Assembly: GCA_022457065.1 (NCBI GenBank)
Contig: JAJGBQ010000004.1
Span: 3,906,001-3,970,000 of the forward strand
Direction: 5' to 3'
DNA length: 64,000 bases
Source of the DNA: Curvularia sp. ZM96
Taxonomy: Eukaryota > Ascomycota > Dothideomycetes > Pleosporales > Pleosporaceae
In this document: piece after piece, positions 1 through 11,381 of the stretch
Layout of the letters: each line of letters opens with the position of its first letter
How positions within the stretch are numbered: the stretch's first letter is position 1
The notes under the pieces: model-generated
What the model saw: the letters and a program-made list of their open reading frames with translations, nothing else
Told to the model about the DNA's origin: nothing
The model's database searches: none
Made by a program: the position numbers and the translations under genes

Positions 1-1436
1 ACAAAGATTGCGAACACAACACCGAGTTGGAACTCATATCTGAATATGAACATGATGTTTCATACTTCAGCGGCCTACAGCCACCGTCTCGCACGTCTTC
101 ATTACACCAACCAAAGGTTTGCTATACGTTAGACAAGGAAGACCTCTCCCCGTCAGAAACAGGTTCGGAAGAGAATAACGGCATTGGAGGAACAGAACCT
201 GCCGTTAAATCCACTGAAGAAGTTGACTTGAAAAGACTTGTCCATCAGCTGCCAGCCGCCATTCCCCACCGTAGTCCTTTACAAGAAGTGGAGGATCACC
301 TTCTTGACGCAACCGAGGCAAGTCTTGCCGCATACAATGCGAAGATAGACGAGAACGATCATTCAGGAGCTCTATTGGATCTCGAGGCAACCGAAGCAAA
401 CCTTGCCGCATACAAGGCCAAGCTAGACGAGAATGACCGTTCTAGAGCTCTAATGGATATGGAAGTTAGTGCTTTGAAAGAGTCACATCTTAAGATGAAA
501 GAGGAATTCAGGGCTATCAGACCGGATTTGTTTCCGCCCGAGGAGTCTGAAAGCGACGGGTTCGAGGACGAAGACGAGGACCTGGTCTCGATTCGCAGCA
601 GCATCGATCTAGATGAAGAGCCTGTCGTTTGCGAAGCCAAGATCATGACTATTACACGTGTTACGCCGGGTATGGTCAAGCTTGTCGATATTCCGCCAAG
701 GAGACGACCGAATGCGATTCCATCTGGTGACAAGCCCAGTCCCGCACCTTCCAGCGGAGCAAAGTCACCTCTCACTACAAAGTACTGTTTCAAGAATGAG
801 GAAACCCCCACCCCTTTCAAGGGACGCACTCGAGACGTAGAGGTACGTAAGTATGCCTCAACTCGCAGTGAAACGACTAACATCATGCAGCCCACCGTCA
901 TGCCCAGTCATTTGACCATCCAAAAGCACAACCGCACTGACAACGCCAATAAGGCGAAAATTCCACGTGAACAGTCGCGCATCCTAGCTCAGGACTGGAC
1001 CTCCACGTACGACAACGCCAAACAGCGTCCTGCACCCGGGCGCCCCGACATCAACATGCTTACCGACCCACAGACACCTCCAGTCTCCCTTTTAAAACCA
1101 CACCCTCCCCTTCGACCCCCTCCTCCTCCCCCACGAACTGTATCAAAGGAGCACTACTGTATCAAGAACGGCCATATCCTCCACCCCACTAACCTGAAGA
1201 CCATCCCCGATGAAGCCGCCATCAACAGTCTGCAAGTTCGTCCTTATCTTCGCACCCCTACTGGACGCAAGGAGCACGTTCATGTACCGGTTTTTTGTCA
1301 CCGGTGTGGCGAGGATGTTAAAGAGGAACTTTGGGAGTGTGATGTCGCAGTTTGTCACTTGGTGTGCTGCAGGAAGTGTGCGATGGATATGGAGCGGGAG
1401 TGGAAGGATAGGGTTACGGATGCTTGGAAGTATTGA
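1..1436 (+). CDS. Hypothetical protein with C-terminal Cys-rich (zinc-finger-like) motif, 5' partial
   Basis: The frame is open from the window edge, with no in-frame ATG near the start, so the N-terminus lies upstream. About 475 codons are visible to the TGA at 1434-1436. Seen: an acidic, Ser-rich N-terminal half; two tandem 26-residue repeats (about 311-466, each containing NLAAYKAKLDEND-like sequence); an acidic run (EDEDED) near 560-580; a Pro-rich run (PPPPPP) near 1110-1135; and a C-terminal cluster of the form CxxC-x9-C-x4-C-x3-CC-x2-C (about 1297-1380) that could bind zinc. A 48-nt stretch at 843-890 has a GTACGT donor, a CTAAC branch site and a CAG acceptor and is in phase 0, so it may be an intron that reads through without a stop; spliced, it removes 16 residues. 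The family is not recognised and no function is proposed. Confidence 0.6.
   Translation, partial: KDCEHNTELELISEYEHDVSYFSGLQPPSRTSSLHQPKVCYTLDKEDLSPSETGSEENNGIGGTEPAVKSTEEVDLKRLVHQLPAAIPHRSPLQEVEDHLLDATEASLAAYNAKIDENDHSGALLDLEATEANLAAYKAKLDENDRSRALMDMEVSALKESHLKMKEEFRAIRPDLFPPEESESDGFEDEDEDLVSIRSSIDLDEEPVVCEAKIMTITRVTPGMVKLVDIPPRRRPNAIPSGDKPSPAPSSGAKSPLTTKYCFKNEETPTPFKGRTRDVEVRKYASTRSETTNIMQPTVMPSHLTIQKHNRTDNANKAKIPREQSRILAQDWTSTYDNAKQRPAPGRPDINMLTDPQTPPVSLLKPHPPLRPPPPPPRTVSKEHYCIKNGHILHPTNLKTIPDEAAINSLQVRPYLRTPTGRKEHVHVPVFCHRCGEDVKEELWECDVAVCHLVCCRKCAMDMEREWKDRVTDAWKY
311..466 (+). repeat. 78-bp in-frame tandem duplication
   Basis: Two diverged copies (about 311-388 and 389-466) lie inside the first gene. 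Both encode ATEA(S/N)LAAY(N/K)AK(I/L)DEND with changes at scattered positions. The period is 78 bp, which is 26 codons, so the frame is kept. Confidence 0.75.
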
Positions 1437-1474
1437 GGGCATTGGCCTTATGTCACATGGCAGGAGTTGGGGTT

Positions 1475-2000
1475 GATCAGGAGATGGGATGAGTGGTCTG
1501 CGGTTGATCTCATAAATCAGCTGGTATTTTACGATAAGGAAGGAGATTTGGCTTTTCATGTGTACGATATATTCGAAAGAATTCTGCTCAGTATGCTTGG
1601 CGTTGGTACTCAAGTTGCAGTGCCTAGAGCACTAATACTTTGTTTATCCAGCCTGCATAACTTTGGCTAGAATCCAATAGTCCAACTCACCTGGTATCTT
1701 GTAGATTAAATAAAATCTGGCTTTTGATGTCTATGAATTTGTTGATAAAAGAATGCGCAGTACGCTACCCAGCATGCAGTGCCAGAGTACTGACTTGTCT
1801 GTTATCCGGCATAGGAGATGAGGTGAGTGATTAGGGCTTGACGTCACGATTCAATTGGTATCTTGAAATAAGAAGTGAAGGGCAAACTGAATTATGATGC
1901 CTATGATACATTTGAAGAGAAACCGACTATTAGGCTAAGATTGAACTCAGCATTCATACATGTGCTCAGCTACTCATTGCTTTGAGCTTGGAAGAACTTT
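1475..2000. repeat. Degenerate tandem repeat, about three copies of ~165-170 bp
   Basis: The landmark CTGGTATTTT/CTGGTATCTTG/TTGGTATCTTG recurs at 1521, 1691 and 1855. Copies 1 and 2 then share a CTGGCTTTT-like block and a CAGTA-GC block about 30-80 bp later. Copies 1 and 3 share GGAGATG-G-TGAGTG upstream of the landmark, and the ends of copies 1 and 2 share TTATCC-GC-T-CATA. The copies are strongly diverged. No protein-coding role is evident. This fills most of the gap between the first two genes. Confidence 0.55.
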
Positions 2001-2238
2001 CTGCTCAGCCCGACCGACTCAAAAAATGAATCCTCCGAAAATACCGCCAATGGCAGTGGCGGAGTACTGAGTTTCTGTCGTCAAGCCTGCTCAAAGGAAG
2101 GTTCCCATAGACTGATGAGTCGTATGAAATTAAACCAATCGCCATCTTGAAACATCAGATCAAAGACTTCTGACCTCCCAGAGCACCCTGTGTTCCCTCC
2201 GCTTTGCACCCATGAGTCGAGATTCGTAGTCGTGACCA

Positions 2239-3492
2239 TCACATGCTCTGGGCCATACCCCCCATTTTCTCCCCAGCGCCAGAATCAGGACCGGCACTGG
2301 CACGAGGACCGGCACTAGCACCACCTTGCTGGCCTCTGCCAACTAGTTCCCAATTACTGTCGACCATCATCTTCTTTGTGATATAATACGCCTCCGGGCC
2401 AGCCACCTTGACTCTGTTCTGCATGCCACGAAAAAAAGCATTCCTCAGGTCTTTGCAGTGATCAAATAGCATCTCCCAACTGCGTTCGTCGGGGTAGATA
2501 TACAACGCTCTTGTGTTTGGTGTGGGGTGCGACCAGTACGTGACCAGGTAGTCGAGCAAGAGCCTGCGCAAGGGCGCTTGCGGTAGCGACTCTGTACGGT
2601 ACCAGACGGCATAGACGAGGTGCGGTGTCAGACGGAGGCCGGTCCCAATCGCACTGTGAACACGAGTTATGGTGTAGTTTATGAAAGCGCATGCGCCGAG
2701 GTGGTAGCCTAGAAAGTGCGCTTGGATGCTTGCGGGTGCGTGGATAGAGTATAGGCTGGTGTTTGCGAGTTGGAAGGTAAAAGGCGGTGGCCGGATTGAA
2801 TTGGAGATAAGCGGAGGTGACGTCGAAGAGGTGTGTGGAGGCTGTTGAGTTAAAGTGGGTTGTGGGAGCTTGTCTGCGGCTTTGCTGTTGATAGCGCTGG
2901 TGCTGGCTTGGGAGCCGTGGTGCGCTGTGATGGATTTACCGGGAATGTTCGTCGATGAAGATGCCCCAGCGGGTACACGTGGGCGCTGAGCCGGGTTGGT
3001 AGGAACGGGAAGATTAATACTTGTATGCTGATGTGGTACCTGAGGGATCGGGTTCAGTATCGTCGACGGATATGAATACTGTTGATGACATACAGACGGC
3101 ATGACTGCATCGACATTTCGTGGATACGCATCTTTATAGATGAAGTGAAGAAAGAGATTGAAGATCATGGGATCAACATCTGGGAACTGGAGATGAACCA
3201 TCGGCTCCCCCTCTTCCTCTTTCGTCTCGTTTTCATCAACATCCCACTCGATTTTTATCACCACATCGGTTCCTTTGGTTTTGACTGTATTCGCCACTGA
3301 ATCCGCCTCACAGCTGACTTGAGATAGTTTTCGTTTCCTTGTGCTTTCAAAGGAAGATTGAGACGGAAACAAGTAGTTATACACGTATAATGAATGTTGG
3401 GCGAGGAGACGGCAAGGGAGGACAAAAGTCCGGAGGTTTTCTTTCTGTCCAACGCCCACGCTTATAGCTGGACCTTCAATCCTTGGAATCAT
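2239..3492 (-). CDS. BTB/POZ-domain protein
   Basis: A 417-residue protein if translation starts at the first in-frame ATG (3492). The N-terminal ~120 residues look like a BTB fold: PAISVGVG, then FVLPCRLLAQHS (strand-helix), a stretch of charged linker, and LQFPDVDPMIFNLFLHFIY, which matches the typical BTB core where a residue block ends in a short helix before F--F--YIY. The middle is Ser/Thr/Pro-rich, and the C-terminal ~180 residues (LGACAFINYTI, LVYAVWYRTESLP, LLLDYLVTYWSH) are typical of fungal BTB proteins of unknown role. The frame stays open about 340 nt further upstream without an ATG, with a GTAAGT donor at 3534, so an upstream coding exon is possible. BTB proteins often act as protein-interaction or Cullin-3 adaptors; that is not shown here. 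Confidence 0.6.
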   Translation of the reverse strand: MIPRIEGPAISVGVGQKENLRTFVLPCRLLAQHSLYVYNYLFPSQSSFESTRKRKLSQVSCEADSVANTVKTKGTDVVIKIEWDVDENETKEEEGEPMVHLQFPDVDPMIFNLFLHFIYKDAYPRNVDAVMPSVCHQQYSYPSTILNPIPQVPHQHTSINLPVPTNPAQRPRVPAGASSSTNIPGKSITAHHGSQASTSAINSKAADKLPQPTLTQQPPHTSSTSPPLISNSIRPPPFTFQLANTSLYSIHAPASIQAHFLGYHLGACAFINYTITRVHSAIGTGLRLTPHLVYAVWYRTESLPQAPLRRLLLDYLVTYWSHPTPNTRALYIYPDERSWEMLFDHCKDLRNAFFRGMQNRVKVAGPEAYYITKKMMVDSNWELVGRGQQGGASAGPRASAGPDSGAGEKMGGMAQSM

Positions 3493-4356
3493 TAATGTTG
3501 GACGTACCAGTAGAGAAACTGGCCTACAACTTACATGTTGACAAACATATCTAGTTGTCCTACTCTTTGTGCTCGTGTAGGAGGGGGAGCTGCGGGCTGG
3601 GGTTGTTAAGACGGAACTGCTTGCTGCTTTGAGGTGCTCATTGTCGCCCGCGGGACTGGCGGTTCTCTGAGGTTTTTTTAGTGCCTGTAGCTGTCGATGC
3701 AGAGTGTTTGAAGGGGTTAAAGTAGACGTTGACGAAGTCCTTGCTGGTTGTGAGATAGTTTGGTATAGGCAGACGTATAAGTCGAGGTGAAGGAGAGAGA
3801 CACCTTCACCAACACAAGAAGCCAATGGGCCATGTCAAATTGCTAGCAGGGTTAGAACTGGGTATAGGTCAGGTTGAGGTGAGAGTTTCAATCACTACAG
3901 TAGTCATGACGGGTAATACGCAACAGGTCTGCCGGAATCTCGGAATCAGTTTCAGGTGTAAGTGGCAGTGGTCCAAGCCACATCTGGTAATGTAAGTTAG
4001 ATGGAAGCTGAGTCTCATTGAAGAGTGTGGTAAAGGTGCTTTGGTGGCACGTAGGGTAAGAGTAACAACATTACCTACGCTAAACCGATTTTGGTAACCA
4101 TTACTGAGAATAACGCACGTCATGCATTGGGCAGGAAGGATCAGTGTTGTGCAGCACGAGATCGATGGACTTATCACGGCGAAGGGTTTTTTAGTTCAGG
4201 GAGTCAGGTATACAAAGAACATAATGAATTGGATGCTCAAGGTGAGCAAATCATATCTGTAAAGGCACAATCATAGCAAGCTAATCCTAGCTAAGAGGTA
4301 GTCGTCCAGGGATACACTAGTCCCAAAGTAACCAATCAAGAAGCATGATTGACAAT
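3493..4356. other. Gap between BTB gene and sugar transporter
   Basis: It holds the possible 5' exon or leader of the BTB gene (to about 3834, where an in-frame stop closes the frame) and the 3' region of the transporter gene. I see no further gene. Confidence 0.5.
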
Positions 4357-6144
4357 TTAGACCTTGGTCTCGACATTGACGTCCTCGACCTGAGCATGGC
4401 CGCGGGGACCAACCTTGAGTTTACCGTCCTCGATATCGCGGGTGACCCTGTCAAGACGCGACTCGACTTTACCGGCCTTCCAGGCAGGCAGTCCAGAATC
4501 GAAGACGTCGTCCATCTCCTCGAGGGTCTTGCCCTTTGTCTCTGGTGCGGTGAAGAACATGTGGATGAATGCAACGGCATTGAAGGTACCAAAGATCATG
4601 TACATCTTCCAGTTGATGGACCACAGAAGAGGGGGAACGGCGAAAGCGAGGATACAGTTCCATGTCCAGTTTGTAGCAGTAGCAAGACTGACGGCTTTCG
4701 CACGGACCTTGGCGGGAAAGATCTCGGATGGATACGTCCAAGAGACAGGTCCCCAGGTGGTCGCAAATGTAGCAACAAAGAGGTACGAGCACGCTACAAT
4801 GGCCTTCGAAACGTCTGTGCGCTCACGCGGAACGACCCAGGAGATATCCTTGTCGGTTTTGTCGGGATTAGCGTGGCCGTAAGAGGCCTGGAGAGCACCG
4901 GTAGTATAGAGCCAAACGGCCATCAAAAACGATCCACCAAGCAAAGCTGGACGTCTACCGAACCTATCAAGGTAAAGAATGGCCGGCAAAGTCATGACCA
5001 CATTGATGATATACTGTATCGATGCGGTAAGGAGCTCATCGGCGATGCCAGCCCCTCTCATAATGAAAATGATATAGTACATCATGATGTTCATGCCTAG
5101 GAATGGTTAGCGGCCTTCTATTTGATAAAGGAAGCGATTATCCAGTCCAAGGGGCGAACATACCTGTCAGCTGGCTCCACATTTGAATAGACATGCCGAG
5201 GATGACACGCTTGAGTATACGAGGCTTGGCAAGGGCAGTGATACTGGTCTCAGCGACCTCACGCTCAAACGCCAGAGCCTCCTCGATCTCCTTGTACTCG
5301 GCGAGGACCTTGGGGTGATTGATATCGCCACCACCGTGCAGATTGGCAAGGACCTGGAGAGCCTCCTCCCAGCGATCTTTCGAAGCCAACCAACGTGGAG
5401 ATCGAGGAAAGAAGAAGAAACCAATGAACAAGAGCGCTCCAGGAACGGCCTGGATACCCCATGGGATGCGGAATGCAGCAGTGGATTGGTTGGGGTTATT
5501 GACACCTCCATCGACAAAGGAACTACCGTATTGGATGAAGTATTGGATCACTACGAGGTGTGTCAGCGTGAGCAATGATTTTTCTGATAAAACAACAGTA
5601 GAAAAGAGAAAACCAGGCATATGGTGTACTTACAGATACCCCATGTGATGGCCCATTGCTGTAGTGAAACGACGCGACCACGGATGTTCTTGGGTGCGAT
5701 CTCAGCCTGGTAGACTGGAACCATCGCGGAGCAAACGCCAATGGCATATCCGCCAACCACTCGACCGACACAGAGGAGAGCGACACCGTTTGCAGCTGCC
5801 TGGAAGATTGCTCCAATGATCCAGATGAGAGCAGCGATCTGGATAGCCGTGCGACGCGAAAGCCGATCGGCAAGGAAAGAGGAAGACAGAGCGCCGAAGA
5901 GTGAGCCAGCAGGCATAGCCGCAGTTATGCCTCCCTGGCGGGTGCCGCTAGGATTGTCGAAGTACCGCTTGTAGGCGGGGGTGCCTAGAGCGCCTGACAT
6001 GGACGAGATATCGAAACCAAAGAGAATACCACCAAGAGCGGCAAAGCCGCAAATGGCGTAAACGTTGTAGATCTGGGGAAACTGCAGCAGACATGTTAGC
6101 GAGAGCATCTGAGGGTATCGAGGTGATTGAGAACATACCCTCAT
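4357..6144 (-). CDS. MFS sugar transporter (hexose/glucose-type), four exons
   Basis: Exons 6144-6139, 6081-5634, 5550-5164 and 5096-4357 join in frame to 526 residues, the usual size for fungal hexose transporters. The first exon is only ATGAGG; splicing it to the TTTCCCC acceptor gives MRFPQIYNVYAI, the conserved start of this family, whereas unspliced reading gives an unrelated tail. Sugar-porter signatures follow in order: GGILFGFDISSMSG in TM1, ADRLSRR in loop 2-3, GRVVGGYAIG, PRSPRWL after TM6, QMWSQLTGMNIMMYY in TM7, DRFGRRP in loop 8-9 and PETKGKTLEEMD after TM12. Function: sugar uptake across the plasma membrane by proton symport or facilitation. The closest types are high-affinity glucose and quinate-permease-like carriers; the substrate cannot be read from sequence. 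Introns are 57, 83 and 67 nt. Confidence 0.93.
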
Positions 6145-9100
6145 CTCTTCAAGTGGGTGTAGCCAGGGAAACCAAGTTGATCAGAAAGGTGGAGAGAATG
6201 ATTTCAAGAGCGGGAGTACTACTCGTTTGTGTCTTAAATAGTGTGGAAAGAGCGCGTGAGGGTGTATAGTCCGTGCGGATGGCTAATCCTGATTTCTTCC
6301 TTCACCTCGACTGCAGGCAAGGCAGTTCTCATTTGACGGCGTTTGTCCAAGTTGGAAACCCCGCAAAAAGGCGCAGAACCACGACACATGCAGATCCTCC
6401 AGGAACCTGGCAATGTTTTCTGGGGTAACGCATGGTTGGGTGGTGGCCCCATGTCGTTCTGACAAGTCCGTCCAATAAGATGGAGTTGCATATGCCGTGG
6501 GTGCACAGTACGGTTGCATACAGCTCCTCACCCTCGTAACGTCATACGGTAAAAACACCCGTTAGCGAGACGCATGCTCCAGAGTATTCGTTGGGTTTAA
6601 GTTGTCTTCTTCCCGGGCACTGTCACGGTGTCTCGGTCCACAACCAGAGGTACGGCAAGGCTGACTGGCTGTCCAAGACGCTAGAACGGCAGAAGTCTCG
6701 AGCAGATTCTCGATCACGGGATTCAGCTAGAGTAGGGATGAAGCGGAGCACACATGCTGCTCTGGGGTCTCCGACTCGGCGTTGGCGCGGCATTACATGA
6801 TGTCTCGCAACCAGGCTTAATGAAAATGACGTCTAATCCAGTCGGGCTGCGTTATACGGTTAGGGCAGTATTCAGTGTAAGTAGTTGGGGGCCTGAACCA
6901 CGGCTGCTGCGTTCTCATTCGCACTGGTGATTCGTACGCACGTATGTAGTAACGACATTGCAAGCGAAGCGTTTGAATGAGACCAGAGGTTGCATCCAAC
7001 GTGGGAGGCGGCGTGTGCCAAGCATGCTGCGGCACCGACCGCTGACATCCAAGCTCTCGGCTGCGTTGTTCCGCTCATCACCAATTCGTCAGACACGCGA
7101 TCATGAATGTAGCATTTCTTGGGATATACTTTGTCGGGACCTTGGGTCGCCTGCGGAGCCGTTTTCAGTAATAGAACCGATGGGTTGTACACTCGCTCGC
7201 GCCGCGGATTGGATGGCAGAGCGGCTGGCTGGCGTGCGCGGCATCTCTGTTCCGAATGTACTTGTTGTGTGAATCGTGATTTGCCTAGCTAACCATTGCT
7301 CGAGAAGTGTTTTCTAGCATTGCCTGCTGAGAAAGTAGCTGTCTTACTAGCTCATCATTGAGTCCTACTTCCAGCGATGTCACCGCCAGAATTACGATGG
7401 AAAAGTAGCAGCTAAACATTAACCGACAACTACTTTACGGCTTCCAGGCATATTCTAGTGTTTTCAACGCTGCTAACAGTACTCAGCTACTATTAGACGT
7501 TTCTAAAAGCATCTTTCTCTATCTAGTCCCTATCAATGGAACTAGCAGTGCACAGCATTATGACAACTACGGTAGTATCTCTATACTGAAACATGTTTGC
7601 ACACAACATAGCATACGGCCCCAGGAGGGCGGCAATTGTTGCAAACTTAGTTGCATATCTAGATTTGAGTCTGTTTACCTTGAAGATATTGGAGCTCTTT
7701 AGCTTTGAAACTGCCCCTGCTCTCCTTGTTGCAGACCTTCATTGGCCTCCATATCTTATGTACCCTTTGCATGTTAGATGTTAGACTTACAGATGTTAGA
7801 AGTGTAGAGATTGGGACCCCAACCAACCGGTCTATAAGTTATTTGAGATGTGCGATATATTAGTACAACTATAGACAATCTATCAGCCACCATATTGATA
7901 TACCATATGCATCCCACACTTGGCTGTCAAATGCGGTGCAGCGCCAGGTCAAGACCCGCAATAGTCCCACTCTCCAATATTACATGCAACCAAGAATCTA
8001 CTGTTGTTTCCCAATGACAAGACTTTCTCTACTGCCGTACCTGCATGTCGTGGGTCAGCCTGACTCAATCACTGCTCTCGGGTCCTTGTACTTCCGTTCA
8101 AATTCCCCTAACAGTCCACGTTTCCCGACCTGGAAAGTTCTTTACAGTGGATATTCTTGTCCATGCTCATCTCTCAACAACCATCATCAGCACCACTCCG
8201 CTGCCAAATGTTAGTATCGCGCCTCTCATTGGCTGTATCTGGTCCGGAAACGAACCAATAGCACGTCTTTCTCTCCGCCACCCCCCAATCGCATCATGCA
8301 CCACAGTTCTAGCTTCGTCACAATCGGACATCACGTTGTAAAGGGATGGCCTCGTGTTGCACTGCATCTCCGGACCGTCGTCCTTCTCCTGTCCAGGCTT
8401 TACCTATTGGGTCGGCGAAGTATGGTCGCGATGCTCCTGCATAGGTCGCGCGCACCGACCTGCTGATACGGACAGCAGCTTTCATCATACACCATGGTGG
8501 GCATCCCATGCTTAAAAGAAATGTGCCGCGGAATCCAATACGCCTACAAAAGGCTATAAGTATCATACGAGGTCGCCTCCGACGAGCAGCACAGTCAGCG
8601 CACGTTTTCAGAATCTGAGCTGACTGTGGCAACCGGTCTGCATCGTCCCGTACACGCGCTAATAACCGCAGCTTACACCCTTCTTCCAAACGCCACGACA
8701 GCGTGTTACCAACTCTCAACATCGATAAGTTACCGCTGGCAGCTACTAAATATTTGCGGTGCCATTTTCTTCGTGACCTGGCAAGGCGACGTATCATCAC
8801 GCCCTGCCGAAACTGAGTTTGGATGTGGGCATCAGCTGAAGTGGTCACCAGGCAATAGTATAAGCAGAACTCTGGCTCGCGATTGCGGTAAAGAAGGGAG
8901 GCGCACATCCTAGCGTACGGCGAACTTTAAGACCATACCCATAAACACCTACTCGCAGTCCGACTATGACCATACTTAGGTCCCAACCATTTCCCAACTT
9001 CTCTCTATCTCGTCTTACACAAGTCGAAGTTTTATAAGCGGAACACAGCCCTAGGTTACCCAGACTCCGCTTAGAACATTCCAACACGTTCGCTTTCTTC

Positions 9101-9564
9101 GACCACTGTTGCACGCCATCAAAGCATTCGCTGCAGTCACAGTGACAATATGCCACACCATATTACAGACTGCGTTTTTGCGCGCACAAGCCTAACGACC
9201 TGCGACGTCTTTGTCAGGGCCTTGGCACACATGAGTCCAATGGCAGGGCTATCACCCGAAGAGTTTATCGACGCAGCAAGTCCGTGGTTTCTCGACGCTG
9301 AAACGGTGTGGTGTCGGATTTTTCTGGTGCACGTAAGATGAGACGCAGATTCATGGCGGAAAACACCCTCAAAACAGAGTATCGATCTGGAGAAATTCAC
9401 TCGATGAGCCTTGGGTTATCTCAAAGATTTTTCGACAGGATGAATGCGAGATGAGGACATCATCAAGACGCCAAAACCACACTTCATCGTTCGATCGCAC
9501 AACCACAACCGCAGACTTATCTGCAACAAGTTCTATAACACGAGCACATCTCCTCCTCATACAA
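6145..9564. other. Gene-poor region, 3.4 kb
   Basis: No frame in either strand shows a recognisable domain or credible exon chain; the longest (8318-8908, minus) has Arg/Cys-rich composition with no family look. About 7270-7900 is richer in A/T and in TA/CTAG steps, with a small ATGTTAGA iteration near 7768-7800, as in old, mutated repeat DNA. The first ~300 bp contain the transporter promoter. Confidence 0.5.
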
Positions 9565-10154
9565 CTAGTACGGCGCCTTCATGACAGCATGCACATACGT
9601 CTTTCTACAACTACTCGCCGTACCCTTCCAGGTCAACACCTCTGTACTCAACACACCCTTACATATCGTCCAACCAACTCTCTCATCGTTAACCGTCAGC
9701 AAGTACCCCTGATACAGCGCCGTATTCTCGGCCGGCTGTTCCGACGCAACAAACTGCAGTTCTCGTCCTGCTTCCATAACAGTGCTGTTATACCGGTACT
9801 GCGCGTTGTTAAACGGTGCCTGGGAGATGGTAGACAGCGTGCCGTTTATGAGCGTGAAAACAGGGAGAGAACCGTATCAGGGGCCTGTTAGGCGGAGCAG
9901 AAGAGCGGGCTGATGGAAAGGGTTCTGGGAAATTCAATTTTATGATCTTCTCTAAATTCCCACATGTGAGCGGTATTATTGTATCTACTTACGAAAAGCG
10001 AGGTCGCAGACACAGCCTCGAGCTGAGAAGGATCTGTGCTGGCGGCGAGCTGCGATGTCGTGACTAGAAGGAAACTGGAGGGATCTGGAGGGCATACCAC
10101 ATAGGTGGATGCGCTCGCCAATGTGATGAGAGAGAAGAGAGGTGACAAGTGCAT
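9565..10154 (-). CDS. Small secreted protein, unrecognised; frame problem at the intron
   Basis: Exon 1 (10154-9993) encodes a signal peptide (MHLSPLFSLITLASAS) followed by a short mature region and ends at a GTAAGT donor. A second stretch ending at 9565 encodes a clearly matching tail (ASEQPAENTALYQGYLL, VGWTICKGVLSTEVLTWKG, then Cys, about 100 residues). The best-looking acceptor (CCTAACAG, intron end 9885) leads straight into a TGA in the needed frame. Using the acceptor at 9820 (TCTCCCAG) gives a clean 138-residue protein with a 165-nt intron, but discards a stretch that itself reads like coding (PVFTLINGTLSTISQ). So either the intron is long or the gene carries a frame break. The architecture (signal peptide, about 140 residues, few Cys) resembles fungal cell-surface or effector-like proteins. 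No function is assigned. Confidence 0.55.
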
Positions 10155-11381
10155 CCTTTTGCCGGTGATCTAGAGAAGACGTATCTCAACGCTATATCCC
10201 TTTATCTGGAAATCAAGAACTCGGCGATCGGGAAGCAGTATCGACATATTCCTCTCACCTGCCCTCCCAAGTATATATGCACGCACAACCATTTCCCCCT
10301 TGCTATCAGAACTCCTTCTTCAAGCGTAAAAAGGTACCACAAGCCATAGCAGAGCGGCCCAGAGCCAATTCTCTACACTTTGGGCGTGGCAGCTAGCTCG
10401 CACCAATCGAAGCCTACATACTGCCATTGCGACCAGCACAGTGGCTATATGTCCTTGTATCCCACAAGTACACGTCTCCAGGTCTGACAAACCAAGCGGC
10501 GCTATGCCCACGCGTCACATTGACGCACCGCTCACTTTCCTGATCTCTCTTCTTCGCCTCACTTTCCTGGCGTAGCCCTGAAAAGCGGAAAGAAAAATCC
10601 CTACAGCAGTGGGATCCAGTCTTACGGCACCAAAGGCAGCTCCTTACAGTGAGTAAGAGGCCAGGCGCTACAGGACTTCCATTAGCTCCTTCGTTTCTAC
10701 ATTGTTTCTCCACTGCACTACTACCGGTACGGCATGTGCGGACCTGCATGCACGCCTCTTCTCAGCCCTTTCTAGCCTCAATGAGACTAGTTTTAGCGGT
10801 GGCGCCGCAGCGGGCAATCCTGGTGAGGCTAGACTGTTTGCGAGGAAGAGAGTGGATATTGGATAAGCGTGAGGGGAAGAGGGGTATAGGGAAGCAGAGG
10901 GAAAGGTGATGGAGGAAGATGTAAAGAGTAAAGAATACGGGTATTAAGATGTTTGATGCTAGGTAGCTGCGAAAAGGGGTTGAGGAGTGGACTGCAGTGA
11001 TATAAGCTATTTGAGTAATGAAAGAGCAGAGAGGAATAGAGGCAGTGACAGATAGAGAGCTAAAATGGTTGACAGGATATTATATCGCAGTTATGAAAAC
11101 TTTGCAATTTGTCCTTTGTAGACCTTGAGAAATGAGGGAAAGAGAAAAGAAAAAGGACAGAGAAGACAGAGGAAGAAGAAAATCGCCAGGAGCAGACACA
11201 AAGGTAATGTCTATCGCTCCCGTTGTAACTTCCCGCTTGGGTATGCCCAAAATACCCCCAACGCCAAAAAAGTGAATGTCTCCATCTACGTGTTGTGACC
11301 TCTGCCAACTCCTATTGCACTGCCTGTTCCATATCCTTGTTACCCAGACAAGACAGCTCGCTATACCGTAAGAATGACTGT
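10155..11381. other. Gap, nothing recognised
   Basis: It lies between the divergent small secreted gene and the 3' end of UBC6. There is a purine-rich run at about 11115-11180. Short frames on both strands lack domain features. It probably holds the promoter of the secreted gene and the UBC6 3' UTR. Confidence 0.4.

Noticed and set aside
4345..5100. 251-codon + strand frame opposite the sugar transporter
   Set aside because: Antisense shadow of exon 4; no domain and wrong composition.
8318..8908. 196-codon minus frame in the gene-poor region
   Set aside because: Arg/Cys-rich with no recognisable family, no signal peptide or repeats, overlapped by other chance frames.
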